Origin: Streptomyces scopuliridis RB72 | GTDB lineage: Bacteria > Actinomycetota > Actinomycetes > Streptomycetales > Streptomycetaceae | Assembly: GCF_000718095.1 (NCBI RefSeq) | Contig: NZ_JOEI01000005.1 | Coordinates: forward strand, 248,001-312,000 | Reading direction: 5' to 3' | Length of the DNA stretch: 64,000 bases | Shown: positions 34,259 through 43,185 of the stretch, piece after piece | Numbering within the stretch: position 1 is the first letter of the stretch | Layout of the letters: the number at the start of each line of letters is the position of its first letter | Translations under genes and position numbers: made by a program | Notes under the pieces: model-generated | Databases searched by the model: none | Told to the model about the DNA's origin: nothing | The model's input: the letters and a program-made list of their open reading frames with translations, nothing else

Positions 34259-35068
34259 ATGCCGAAGGAGACCGCGGTCTACACCCACGGGCACCACGAG
34301 TCGGTGCTGCGCTCGCACCGCTGGCGCACCGCCGCCAACTCCGCGGCGTACCTCCTCGCCGAACTGCGTCCCGGCCAGGACCTGCTGGATGTCGGCTGCG
34401 GCCCCGGGACCATCACCGCCGACCTGGCCGCGCTCGTCGCCCCGGGCACGGTCACGGCCGTCGACGCCGCCGAGGGCGTCCTCGACAGGGCGCGGGAGGC
34501 GGTGGCCTCCGCCGGTGCGGACAACGTCCGCTTCACGGTCGCCGATGTCCACGCACTGGACTTCCCCGACGACTCCTTCGACATCGTCCACGCCCATCAG
34601 GTCCTCCAGCATGTGGGCGATCCCGTACAGGCCCTGCGCGAGCTGCGCCGGGTGTGCCGGCCCGGCGGGGTCGTCGCGGCGCGCGACGCGGACTACGGCG
34701 CCTTCACCTGGTTCCCCGGCGTACCGGCGCTGGACGGCTGGCAGGAGCTGTACCGCCGGGTGGCGCGCGCCAACGGCGGGGAGCCGGACGCCGGGCGACG
34801 GCTGCTGTCCTGGGCGCGGCAGGCCGGCTTCACCGGCATCACCTCGACCGCCACCACCTGGTGCTTCGCCACCCCCGACGAGCGCGCCTGGTGGAGCGGT
34901 CTGTGGGCGGACCGCACGACCGCCTCGGGCTACGCCGGTCTGGCGGTCGGCGGCGGCCATACGACACCGGAGGGGCTGGACGAGATCGCCGAGGCGTGGC
35001 GGGAGTGGGGCGCCGCCGAGGACGGCTGGTTCATGGTCCCGCACGGGGAAATCCTCTGCCAGGTCTGA
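34259..35068 (+). CDS. Class I SAM-dependent methyltransferase
   Basis: A 269-residue methyltransferase (Methyltransf_11/UbiE-like). LLDVGCGPGTITADLAAL is motif I, VTAVDAAEGVL motif II, and FDIVHAHQVLQHVGDPVQAL motif post-II. It starts at 34259 after GAGAGGGAG. TACCGT (34221-34226) may be its -10 box. The substrate is not evident. A 15-bp repeat array follows the stop codon. Confidence 0.92.
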   Translation: MPKETAVYTHGHHESVLRSHRWRTAANSAAYLLAELRPGQDLLDVGCGPGTITADLAALVAPGTVTAVDAAEGVLDRAREAVASAGADNVRFTVADVHALDFPDDSFDIVHAHQVLQHVGDPVQALRELRRVCRPGGVVAARDADYGAFTWFPGVPALDGWQELYRRVARANGGEPDAGRRLLSWARQAGFTGITSTATTWCFATPDERAWWSGLWADRTTASGYAGLAVGGGHTTPEGLDEIAEAWREWGAAEDGWFMVPHGEILCQV

Positions 35069-35072
35069 ACCC

Positions 35073-35147
35073 GGTGCGTACGAGCACGGTACGTACGAGG
35101 CCGGCACGTACGAGCCCGGTACGTACGAGCACGGTACGTACGAGCCC
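35073..35147. repeat. Five-copy 15-bp tandem repeat
   Basis: Units of GGTACGTACGAGCMC run at 35073, 35088, 35103, 35118 and 35133, exactly 15 bp apart; a decayed sixth follows. GTACGTAC makes each unit partly self-complementary. The array lies between the methyltransferase stop and the promoter of the VOC gene at 35220. Confidence 0.9.
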
Positions 35148-35206
35148 GCCGCGCACGGGCGCGCTCCCGGCCGCCCGAATCGATCACGTGTCCCGGCGCG
35201 GCCAAC

Positions 35207-35219
35207 TACCCTGGTGCGC
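35207..35219 (+). promoter_or_regulatory. Leaderless -10 element of the small VOC gene
   Basis: TACCCT at 35207-35212 with 7 nt to the ATG at 35220; no Shine-Dalgarno. Confidence 0.6.
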
Positions 35220-35582
35220 ATGGAAATCCTGGGAACCACGTTGCGCATCTGCGTCGACGACCTGGAGACCTCGGTGGTGTTCTACGAACGCCTCACCGGT
35301 AGCCCCGCGCTCCGCTTCGAGCGCGGTGGGGTCTCCGTCGCCGCCGTCGGCTGCTTCCTCCTCATGAGCGGCCCCGCGTCGGAAATCGATGTCCTGCGCA
35401 AGGTCACGGCCACGATCGCCGTCAAGGACGTCGACGAGGCGATCACCGTCCTCACCGGCGTAGGGGCGCGTATCGTCGCGGGCCCGGTGCCGACGCCGGC
35501 GGGGCGCAATGTGATCGCCCTGCACCCCGACGGTTCGGTCTTCGAGTACGTCGACCGCAAAGCCGTCCCGACACCGGGCTGA
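35220..35582 (+). CDS. Small VOC (glyoxalase/bleomycin-resistance-like) protein
   Basis: A 120-residue single VOC domain: LRICVDDLETSVVFYERLTG at the start and NVIALHPDGSVFEYVDRK at the end with a metal-binding Glu. Proteins of this size dimerise to form the active site or an antibiotic-binding pocket. No substrate can be assigned. It is convergent with the arginase remnant. Confidence 0.85.
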   Translation: MEILGTTLRICVDDLETSVVFYERLTGSPALRFERGGVSVAAVGCFLLMSGPASEIDVLRKVTATIAVKDVDEAITVLTGVGARIVAGPVPTPAGRNVIALHPDGSVFEYVDRKAVPTPG

Positions 35583-35595
35583 TCACCCGGGCCGG

Positions 35596-35841
35596 TCAGC
35601 CGGCGGCCGGGGGGCCTTCGTCCATGAAGGCCCCCACCACCAGATCGGCGAGCAGCGCCCCCGCCGTCCCGTCCGGGTCGAGGTCTGGGTCGTAGAGGGT
35701 CACGTTGAGACCGACGCACCGCTCGGAGCGCACCAACGCCCGCGGCAGTACGGCGAGTTCGTCCGGCATCAGGGCCACGCCGGGGGCGGGGGGCCGGAGC
35801 CCCAGGTTGGAGGGCGCGTCGATCACCACGATATTCCGCAT
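35596..35841 (-). pseudogene. Arginase-family remnant with large internal deletion
   Basis: An 81-codon open frame that starts like an arginase (IVVIDAPSNLGLRPPAPG) and, after about 25 residues, goes straight to an arginase-like C-terminus (VGLNVTLYDPDLDPDGTAGALLADLVVGAF). Arginases are about 280-300 residues; the whole middle with the manganese motifs (GGDH, DxHxD, SxDxDxxDP) is missing, yet the frame is intact and GAGGA lies 8 nt before the ATG. It cannot be an active arginase. It may be a decayed gene or a small derived protein. Confidence 0.75.
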
Positions 35842-35938
35842 GCGAACCATCCTCATCGCCGTAGGCTGCATCCTCATATGACTTCGCGGACCACATGACT
35901 TCGCGGACCAGCGGGAACGGAAGAGGGCGGGCAGCGGG

Positions 35939-36274
35939 ATGACCACTCAGCACACCTACCGGGTGATCGTGCGCGGCACATGGGACGGGCTGACGGACGA
36001 CGACCGCGCCCGGCTGCTCGCGGAGGCCGACCAGCACGGTCTGACGCAGATGCGGTTCACCCCGGAGGGCTCGCTCACGTACGACACGACGCTGAAGCAC
36101 TTCAGCTACCGCTACGTGGTGGTCTCCGACGCGGCGGACGGCGAGGAGATGGCGGGCGCGCTCGCCGAGGACCGCGCGGAGACGGCGCTGAAGGCCCTGG
36201 GCTGCGGCCATGGCGAACTGCGGTCCACGGTGACCGACATGGACACCATGAAGATCAACCGCAAAGGCCGCTGA
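35939..36274 (+). CDS. Conserved hypothetical protein (DUF6204-like)
   Basis: A 111-residue protein (TYRVIVRGTWDGLTDDDRARLLAEADQHG ..., conserved-looking KHFSYRYVVVSD, and DMDTMKINRKGR at the end). I recall it as a streptomycete domain of unknown function of the DUF6204 kind, from memory only. No catalytic motif is visible. It is divergent from the arginase remnant and convergent with a GNAT gene. Confidence 0.7.
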   Translation: MTTQHTYRVIVRGTWDGLTDDDRARLLAEADQHGLTQMRFTPEGSLTYDTTLKHFSYRYVVVSDAADGEEMAGALAEDRAETALKALGCGHGELRSTVTDMDTMKINRKGR

Positions 36275-36305
36275 GCGGCGCGCCGTCGCGGAGGTCCACG
36301 GGCGT

Positions 36306-36869
36306 TCAGCCGTCCCGGTCCACCATCTCCGCGGTGATCGCCCAGCGTTCGTGGTCGCGCCACGCGCCGTCGATATGGAGGAAGTCCGGCGAGTAGCCCT
36401 CCAGCCGGAAGCCCACGCGCCGGACGAGGGCGAGGGACGCGATGTTCGTGGGCTGCACATTGGCCTCCAGCCGGTGCAGCCCCAGCGGGCCGAACGCGTG
36501 CCGTACGACCAGCCCGAGCCCTTCCGTCATCAGGCCCCGGCCCGCGGCGTGCGCGAAGGCGCCGTAACCGAGCGCGCCGCACCGGAAGGCGCCGTGGACG
36601 ATGTTGTTGATATGGACGAAGCCCGCGATCCCGCCGTCCTCGCGGGCACAGACGAGATAGCCCTCCCTGCTGGGATCCTCGATGAACCGGCCCGCATGGC
36701 CGGCGTACGCCTCCGCGTCGGCGGGCGGGAACAGCCAGGGTCTGTGCAGCCGCCGGCTCTCGCGGACACGCGACGTGAACTCGTCGGCGTCCTCGGGGCG
36801 GTAGCCGCGTACGAACGTGCGGGAGCCTTCGGCGAGTACGGGTCCTCGCCGCTCGGGAAGGTCGGGCAT
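36306..36869 (-). CDS. GNAT family N-acetyltransferase (RimJ/RimL type)
   Basis: A 187-residue acetyltransferase. GYGAFAHAAGRGLMTEGLGLVV is the acetyl-CoA-binding region and HRLEANVQPTNIASLALVRRVGF the conserved motif B, followed by the RimJ-type DHERWAIT ending. It probably acetylates a protein N-terminus or small amine. The ATG is preceded by TAGGCT at 6-nt spacing, a leaderless start. It is divergent from the acyl-CoA oxidase gene. Confidence 0.92.
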   Translation of the reverse strand: MPDLPERRGPVLAEGSRTFVRGYRPEDADEFTSRVRESRRLHRPWLFPPADAEAYAGHAGRFIEDPSREGYLVCAREDGGIAGFVHINNIVHGAFRCGALGYGAFAHAAGRGLMTEGLGLVVRHAFGPLGLHRLEANVQPTNIASLALVRRVGFRLEGYSPDFLHIDGAWRDHERWAITAEMVDRDG

Positions 36870-36881
36870 CGCGTCAGCCTA
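36870..36881 (-). promoter_or_regulatory. Leaderless -10 element of the GNAT gene
   Basis: Minus-strand TAGGCT (complement of 36876-36881) ends 6 nt before the ATG; no Shine-Dalgarno. Confidence 0.6.
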
Positions 36882-37006
36882 CGTGATCTTCGTACGGCCG
36901 ATCATGGTGGCTCGGAAGCCGGTCCGCCAAACGTTTCCGGATCACCCGTCATGCGTGTTGATCATCACACCGGGCGTGACTGATAGCTGGGTTAGCGTTC
37001 CGCCCT

Positions 37007-38845
37007 GTGACTATGGTGACTTCCCCTTCTCCGCTTCCTCCTGTCCAGGACTCCCCGGCAGCCCCGGCGCTGACCCGGGCCCTCTTCGGCGAACGGTTCG
37101 AAGAGATCCACCAGCCCTGGCGCAAACTTTTCAGTACCGGGCCGTTCCGCTATCGCGAGGGGCTGACACCGCAGGAGCGTGCCGCGCTGTCCTACGAGCG
37201 GCTGCGGCTCGTCAATGACGCGATCGACAGCCCCGAGGAACTCGTCGTCGACGTGGAACGGCTCAGCGCGCTCCACGAGTGGGCGGGCCCGGTGGACGCG
37301 GGATTAGCGACAGTCGCGAGCATTCACTACAACCTCTTCCTCGGCAGTCTTCTCGACCACAGAGCCGACGGAGAGCGTGATCTGCGCGCCTTCACCGAAT
37401 TGCGGCGTACCGGTACGTTCCTGTGCACCGAGGCCGGACACGGCAACAGCGCCTCCCAGTTGGAGACCATAGCCACCTTCGACCCGGCGACCGGCGGCTT
37501 CGTCCTCCACACGCCGTCGCCGACCGCGGGCAAGTTCATGCCGAACACCAGCTCCACCGGCGGCCCCAAGACCGGTGTCGTGGCGGCCCGGCTGATCACG
37601 GACGGCAAGGACCGGGGCGTCTTCCTCTTCCTCACCCCGCTCAGCGACGACACCGGAGGCCCGCTGCCGGGAGTGGAGATACGCAGACTGCCGCAGACGG
37701 CCACCAGCCCGGTGGACCACTGCGTCACCTCCTTCGAGAACGTCCGGCTGCCCCATGAGGCGCTCCTCCAGTCCGGTCATGGACGGCTCACCCGGGACGG
37801 CGTCTTCACCAGCGCGATCGGCAGCCCCCGCAAGCGTTTCCTGCAATCCATAGGCCGGGTCACCGCCGGCAAGCTGTGCATGAGCGCCTACAGCCTCGGG
37901 GTCACCCGCCACGCGCTGGCCGTCGCCGTACGCCATGCCCACACCCGGCACACCTCCGGTGTCACCGCCGGGGGGAGCGTGCCGCTGTTCGCCCATCGCA
38001 GCCATCACACCCCGCTGCTCGACGCCCTGGCCACCACCTACGCCGCGACGCTGCTGCACCGGACGGCCGTGCGGCAGTGGACCGAGTCGACGGAGGCGGA
38101 GCGCGAGGACGGCGAGCGTCTGGCGGCCGTCGCCAAGGGCTGGATCACCTGGCGGGCCCGCGCCGTCATGACGGAGTGCCGCGAACGGTGCGGCGCCCAG
38201 GGGCTGTTCCTCGCCAACGGCATCGCCGGCCAGCTGACGGCCAATGAGGGCACCATCACCGCGGAAGGTGACAACCTTGTCATCTGGGTCAAGGCGGCCG
38301 GGGAGATGCTTCTCGGACACTTCACCCCGAAGGAGCCGAGCGCCCTCGCGCCCGGGGACCGGGCTCTCACCGATCCTGCCTTCCTCCAGGACCTCCTGAC
38401 GGACATCGAGAGCGTCTGGCACCAGCGGGCCCGCACGCGGCTGCGCGGCGGCAAGGCCGGCAATCCGCTCAACCGGTGGAACGCGACGGTCACACCCGCC
38501 CTCGAACTGGTCGACGCGCACGCCCACCGCCGGGCCGCCGAGGCGCTGCTGACCGCCGCCGAGGAGGCCGACGGGCCGGGGGCGCGGCATCTCCTGCACA
38601 CGCTGCACCGGCTCTTCGCGCTGCGCCGTATCGCCGCCCACAGCGGGGATCTGCTGGCCGAAGGGCGGCTGACCGCCGGCCAGGTGAGGCAGCTCCCCGA
38701 CCTGGCGGAGGACGCCGTCGTCGAGCTGGCTCCCCACGCCCCGGCGCTCACCCGCGGCTTCGCCATCGCCGAGGAGGTCCTGCTCGACCACCCGATCAGC
38801 CATCCGGAGGCCATGGGCCGCGTTCCGGAAGGCCACAGGGGCTGA
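37007..38845 (+). CDS. Acyl-CoA dehydrogenase/oxidase family protein
   Basis: A 612-residue flavoenzyme, the length of acyl-CoA oxidases rather than of short dehydrogenases. The N-terminal half carries the flavin/substrate region (LCTEAGHGNSASQLETIATFD, GKFMPNTSSTGGPKTGVVAARL). Near residue 400 RCGAQGLFLANGIAGQLTANEGTITAEGDN corresponds to the oxidase C-terminal flavin-binding motif. It would desaturate an acyl-CoA at C2-C3. The start is GTG at 37007; TAGCGT (36993-36998) lies 8 nt upstream, so the transcript may be nearly leaderless. Confidence 0.85.
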   Translation: MTMVTSPSPLPPVQDSPAAPALTRALFGERFEEIHQPWRKLFSTGPFRYREGLTPQERAALSYERLRLVNDAIDSPEELVVDVERLSALHEWAGPVDAGLATVASIHYNLFLGSLLDHRADGERDLRAFTELRRTGTFLCTEAGHGNSASQLETIATFDPATGGFVLHTPSPTAGKFMPNTSSTGGPKTGVVAARLITDGKDRGVFLFLTPLSDDTGGPLPGVEIRRLPQTATSPVDHCVTSFENVRLPHEALLQSGHGRLTRDGVFTSAIGSPRKRFLQSIGRVTAGKLCMSAYSLGVTRHALAVAVRHAHTRHTSGVTAGGSVPLFAHRSHHTPLLDALATTYAATLLHRTAVRQWTESTEAEREDGERLAAVAKGWITWRARAVMTECRERCGAQGLFLANGIAGQLTANEGTITAEGDNLVIWVKAAGEMLLGHFTPKEPSALAPGDRALTDPAFLQDLLTDIESVWHQRARTRLRGGKAGNPLNRWNATVTPALELVDAHAHRRAAEALLTAAEEADGPGARHLLHTLHRLFALRRIAAHSGDLLAEGRLTAGQVRQLPDLAEDAVVELAPHAPALTRGFAIAEEVLLDHPISHPEAMGRVPEGHRG

Positions 38846-38882
38846 GTGGCGCCCCACCCTCACCCCGGACCGGCCCTCCCGT

Positions 38883-39815
38883 TCAGACGAGGGCGGGCAC
38901 ATCCAGGGTGAGGGTGGCGCTCTCCGCGTCCAGTACGGCGGGCACGCCCAGCGGTACGGTCAGGTTCGACTCGCCGTGCCCGAAGCCCAGTTCCTCCACG
39001 ACCGGTACGCCCAGCCCGCCGAGCCGGTCGAGGAGCAGGGTCCTGACGTCCTCGTACGGTCCGCACTCCGCCCAGGAGCCGAGGCCGATCCCCGCGACGC
39101 CGTCCAGCCGGCCGGAGCGCAGCAGTTGGGTGAGGATACGGTCGAGACGGTACGGCTCCTCGCCGACGTCCTCGATCAGCAGCAGCCCGCCCGCCGCCGA
39201 GGGGCGCGCGTACGGGGTGCCGAGTTCGGCGGCGAGCAGGCTGACGCAGCCGCCGAGGGTGACGCCCGAGGCGCGGCCGGGGACCAGCCCCCGGGCGGTG
39301 TCCTGGCCGAGGGTGCGCACCGACTCGGGCTCGAAGAGCGTGGCGCGCAGCGACTCCTGCGTCCCGGAGTCCTTGAGGAAGGTCATCGCGGCGGTCATCG
39401 GACCGTGCAGGGTGACCAGGCCGAGCCTCTGGGCGAACGCCTCGTGCAGCGCGGTGATGTCGCTGTAGCCGACGAAGACCTTGGGGCCCGCGGCCCGCAT
39501 CGCGGTCCAGTCGAGCAGACCGGCCATGCGCTGGACTCCGTAGCCGCCCCGGGCGCAGAGCACGGCGGAGACGGCCGGGTCGCACCAGGCCTCCTGGAGG
39601 TCGCGGGCGCGGTCCTTGTCCGTCCCGGCGAGATAGTCGAGCCGGGGATGGACGTCCAGCACATGCGGCGCGACGACGGGATCGAGGTCCCAGCCGCGCA
39701 GGATGTCCAGCCCGGCTTCGAGCCGTTCGGCGGGCACGGGGCCGCTGGGCGCCACGACGGCGACCCGGGCCCCGGGCCGCAGTCGCGCGGGCCGGGTCAG
39801 TGGAGTGAGCGTCAT
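38883..39815 (-). CDS. S66 family LD-carboxypeptidase-like peptidase
   Basis: A 310-residue member of the LdcA/MccF family. The nucleophile Ser lies in FVGYSDITALHEAF; the Glu and His of the triad are expected in LLIEDVGEEPYRLDR and FGHGESNLTVPLG. LdcA enzymes remove the terminal D-Ala from recycled cell-wall tetrapeptide; MccF cleaves microcin C. No signal peptide, so cytosolic. Its start overlaps the S9 peptidase stop by 4 bp (ATGA). Last gene of the four-peptidase operon. Confidence 0.92.
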   Translation of the reverse strand: MTLTPLTRPARLRPGARVAVVAPSGPVPAERLEAGLDILRGWDLDPVVAPHVLDVHPRLDYLAGTDKDRARDLQEAWCDPAVSAVLCARGGYGVQRMAGLLDWTAMRAAGPKVFVGYSDITALHEAFAQRLGLVTLHGPMTAAMTFLKDSGTQESLRATLFEPESVRTLGQDTARGLVPGRASGVTLGGCVSLLAAELGTPYARPSAAGGLLLIEDVGEEPYRLDRILTQLLRSGRLDGVAGIGLGSWAECGPYEDVRTLLLDRLGGLGVPVVEELGFGHGESNLTVPLGVPAVLDAESATLTLDVPALV

Positions 39816-41824
39816 CTGCGGAACTCCAGCCGGGCGATGTCGGTACGGTCAATGCCGAAGGTCTGTGCGTACAGGGACAGTTCGGCCTCCAGCGCGCTCA
39901 CCATCGTGTCGGCCCTTCGGAAGCCGTGGCCCTCGCCCTCGAAGGCGAGATACGCGTGCGGTACGCCGCGGCCGGCCATCCGCTCCAGGAACCGTTCGCA
40001 CTGCGCGGGCGGACAGATCACATCGTCGAGCCCCTGCAACAGCAGGAACGGCGCGCTGACGCGGTCCGCGTGGTGCACCGGCGAGCGGTCCCGGTAGCGG
40101 CCGGGGACCTCGGCGAGCGGGCCGACCAGCGATTCGAGGTACTGGGACTCGAAGTCATGGGTCTCGTCGGTGGCCCAGCCCAGCAGATCGAGGATCGGAT
40201 AGCTGATGGTGCCGCAGGCGTAGACATCGGTGGAGGTGAGCGAGACGGCGGTGGTCCAGCCGCCCGCGCTGCCGCCGCGTACGGCGAGTCTGGCCGGGTC
40301 GGCGGTGCCCTCGGCGGCGAGCGCGGAGGCGACGGCCGCGCAGTCCTCCACATCGACCACGCCCCACTGCTCGCGCAGCCGGTCGCGGTAGGCCCGGCCG
40401 TAGCCGGTGGAGCCGCCGTAGTTGACCTCGGCGACGCCGATGCCGCGCGAGGTGAAGTAGGCGATCTCCAGATCGAGGACGAGCGGGGCATGGCCGGTGG
40501 GTCCGCCATGGGCCCACACCACATAGGGCGGTAGTTCTTCGTGGGGCGCGCTGTGGTCGGGGCTGTGCGGCGGATAGATATGGGCGTGGATCTCGCGGTT
40601 GTCGGGCCCGGTGAAGGTACGGATCCGGGGCTCCGGGTAGTAGGCGGGGTCCACCGGGTCCTGGTGCGCCGCGCCGATCACCCGGGCGTGTCCCGTGCCG
40701 GTGTCCAGCTCCACGATCTCGTACGCGCTGCGCGGACTGGCCGCGACGCCGATCACGCGGTCGCCCTGGACGGCGAGGGTGGCGGCCCACTCGGTCCAGG
40801 GTCCGGCGGCGTCCACCACTTCGCCGGTCACGGGGTCGAGCACGCCGAGCGCGGTGGAGCCCTTGCCGTGGATGACGGCGATCAGCCCGTTCTCCATGGG
40901 GTGGAACCACTGGAGGCCGATCTTCCAGAGCGGTCCGCCGAACTCCTCCCCGCGACCGGGGCAGAGGCTGGTGCTCGGGATGACACCGGCGGCTCCCTTC
41001 CGGCCCAGGGCCTCGGGGCGGACGCGCTGGATCTCCCACCAGCCGCCGGCGTCGGAGACGAGGAGCAGCGAGCCGTCCGGCGCCCAGTCGACCTGCGCGA
41101 CCGATTCGTCGGTGCCTCCGGCAACGGCCCTGACGCCGGTGAAGGGGCCGCTCTCCGGCACCTCGCCGAGTATCACCTCCGTGCCGTCCCAGGGCATCCG
41201 CGGGTGGTCCCAGGCGATCCAGGCGGCCCGGCGCCCGTCGGGCGAGAGCCGGGGACCGGTGACGAAGCGGTGCCGGTCGTCGGAGAGCTCCCGTACGGCC
41301 GTACGGTCCTCGGCGGCCGAGCCGTCGAGCGGCACGGCCGCGATCACCCGCCGTACGTCGGTGGGCGCCTCGCCGGTGAACTCCTCCAGCACGCACCAGA
41401 CTTCACCGCGGTCGAGGAGGAGCCGCGGATCGGCCCAGCGCAGTCCGCCGCCGGTCGCTGACACCGGGGTGAGCGGCCGGGGTTCACCGCCGCCGTCCGG
41501 CTCGTACGCGTACAGCCGCTGGTCGGGGAAGTGGACGAAGACGACGAGCGGGCCGCCGTCGGGGCGGGCGGCGCCGGCCCAGGGCACCCCGCCGTACTCG
41601 ATGACCCGGCTGCGGACGTTCCACGGGGCCGGCAGCGGCGACTCCTCGTGGCCGTCGGCCCGTCGCCGTACGAGCGCGCGCCGGCCGGCCTCGGCGGGGC
41701 GCGGCTCCGTCCACCACACCTCGTCGCCGACGACCCCCACATACTCGGGGCGCCCGTCGTGCGAGGCGGCCAGCGCCGCGTCGATCGGTGACGGCCACGT
41801 TCCGTAGGCCCCCATGGACAGCAT
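39812..41824 (-). CDS. Prolyl oligopeptidase family serine peptidase (S9)
   Basis: A 670-residue cytosolic peptidase. Residues 1-400 form a beta-propeller (repeated WSPDG-like blades such as PRLSPDGRRAAWIAWDHPRMPW and VDWAPDGSLLLVSDAGG). The C-terminal alpha/beta hydrolase carries the nucleophile in RGGSAGGWTTAV, Asp in LLQGLDDVICPP and His in FEGEGHGFR. It resembles acylaminoacyl/dipeptidyl peptidases that trim short peptides. ATG at 41824 follows AGGAG at 8 nt. It begins 11 bp after the M20 stop and overlaps the S66 gene. Confidence 0.93.
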   Translation of the reverse strand: MLSMGAYGTWPSPIDAALAASHDGRPEYVGVVGDEVWWTEPRPAEAGRRALVRRRADGHEESPLPAPWNVRSRVIEYGGVPWAGAARPDGGPLVVFVHFPDQRLYAYEPDGGGEPRPLTPVSATGGGLRWADPRLLLDRGEVWCVLEEFTGEAPTDVRRVIAAVPLDGSAAEDRTAVRELSDDRHRFVTGPRLSPDGRRAAWIAWDHPRMPWDGTEVILGEVPESGPFTGVRAVAGGTDESVAQVDWAPDGSLLLVSDAGGWWEIQRVRPEALGRKGAAGVIPSTSLCPGRGEEFGGPLWKIGLQWFHPMENGLIAVIHGKGSTALGVLDPVTGEVVDAAGPWTEWAATLAVQGDRVIGVAASPRSAYEIVELDTGTGHARVIGAAHQDPVDPAYYPEPRIRTFTGPDNREIHAHIYPPHSPDHSAPHEELPPYVVWAHGGPTGHAPLVLDLEIAYFTSRGIGVAEVNYGGSTGYGRAYRDRLREQWGVVDVEDCAAVASALAAEGTADPARLAVRGGSAGGWTTAVSLTSTDVYACGTISYPILDLLGWATDETHDFESQYLESLVGPLAEVPGRYRDRSPVHHADRVSAPFLLLQGLDDVICPPAQCERFLERMAGRGVPHAYLAFEGEGHGFRRADTMVSALEAELSLYAQTFGIDRTDIARLEFRR

Positions 41825-41835
41825 GAGCCACGCTC

Positions 41836-43185
41836 CTAAGCGGACTTCAGATAGTGGTCGAGGACACGGACGCCGAAGTGCAGCGCCGAGACGGGCACCC
41901 GCTCGTCCACGCCGTGGAAGAGCGCCTGGTAGTCGAAGCCGGGAGGCAGCTTGAGCGGCGAGAAGCCGTAGCCGGTGATGCCGAGCCGGGAGAACTGCTT
42001 GGCGTCCGTCCCGCCCGACATGCAGTACGGCACCACATGGCCGGCCGGGTCGAAGCGCTCGACGGCGGCGCGCAGTTTGGCGAACGTCGGCGAGTCGACC
42101 GGCGCCTGGAGGGCCACCTCCCGGTGGTGGAACTCCCATTCCACATCCGGTCCGGTGAGCTGGTCCAGGGTGGTACGGAACTCCTCCTCGCCGCCGGGCA
42201 CCATGCGCCCGTCGACATAGGCGGTGGCCTGGCCCGGGATCACATTGACCTTGTAACCGGCTTCCAGGACGGTCGGGTTGGCGCTGTTCCTTATGGTCGG
42301 CTCGACCAGTGCGGCGGCCGGGCCGAGCTTGCCGAGCAGTCCCTCCGTGTCGAAGTCCTCCGCATAGGCATCGGTGTCGATGCCGTGGAGCGCGGCGAGT
42401 TCGGCGAGGGCGGCCCGTACGGTCGGGGTGAGCCTGACCGGCCAGGGGTGGCTGCCGATCCTGGCGACGGCGGCGGCGAGCCTGCTGACCGCGTTGGCGT
42501 GGTTCACCTTGGAGCCGTGCCCGGCCCTGCCGTGGGCGGTGAGCTTCAGCCAGCCCGTGCCGCGCTCTCCGGCGGCGATCGGGTAGAGCGCCATACCGTG
42601 CCCGGCGTGGAAGGTGAAGGCCCCGGATTCGCTGATGCCCTCCGTACACCCCTCGAACAGCTCCGGGTGCCGGTCGGCGAGGAATCCGGAGCCGTCCTCG
42701 GCGCTGGCCTCCTCGTCGGCGGTGTAGGCGAGCACGATGTCCCGGCGCGGCCGGATACCGTCCCTGGCCCAGGCGCGGACGACCGACAGCACCATCGCGT
42801 CCATGTTCTTCATGTCGACCGCGCCGCGCCCCCACACCACCCCGTCGCTGACCTCGCCGGAGAAGGGGTGCACGGTCCAGTCGGCGGGCTCGGCGGGCAC
42901 CACGTCCAGATGGCCGTGGACGAGCAGCGCGTCGGCCGAGGGGTCGGTGCCCTCGATCCTGGCCACCACATTGGTGCGCCCGGGGGTCCGCTCCAGCAGC
43001 GTGGGTTCGATCCCCGCGTCCGCGAGCCGCTCCGCCACGTATTCGGCCGCCGGCCGCTCGCGGCAGTCCCCGCTCCCCCGGTTGGTGGTGTCGATACGGA
43101 TGAGGTCCGAGGTGAACGCGACCACCTCGTCGAGCGCGGCCGTATCGGGGGCACCACTGGTGTCGATGGGTGTCATGTCAGCCAT
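41836..43185 (-). CDS. M20 family zinc peptidase/deacylase
   Basis: A 449-residue di-zinc peptidase. LVHGHLDVVPAEPADW gives the first His/Asp, GRGAVDMKNMDA the bridging Asp, and YTADEEASAEDGSG the catalytic Glu pair; the dimerisation domain lies in the middle. M20 members are dipeptidases, carboxypeptidases or amino-acid deacylases. GGAGG lies 6-10 nt before the ATG. It overlaps the upstream M55 gene by 8 bp. Confidence 0.93.
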   Translation of the reverse strand: MADMTPIDTSGAPDTAALDEVVAFTSDLIRIDTTNRGSGDCRERPAAEYVAERLADAGIEPTLLERTPGRTNVVARIEGTDPSADALLVHGHLDVVPAEPADWTVHPFSGEVSDGVVWGRGAVDMKNMDAMVLSVVRAWARDGIRPRRDIVLAYTADEEASAEDGSGFLADRHPELFEGCTEGISESGAFTFHAGHGMALYPIAAGERGTGWLKLTAHGRAGHGSKVNHANAVSRLAAAVARIGSHPWPVRLTPTVRAALAELAALHGIDTDAYAEDFDTEGLLGKLGPAAALVEPTIRNSANPTVLEAGYKVNVIPGQATAYVDGRMVPGGEEEFRTTLDQLTGPDVEWEFHHREVALQAPVDSPTFAKLRAAVERFDPAGHVVPYCMSGGTDAKQFSRLGITGYGFSPLKLPPGFDYQALFHGVDERVPVSALHFGVRVLDHYLKSA

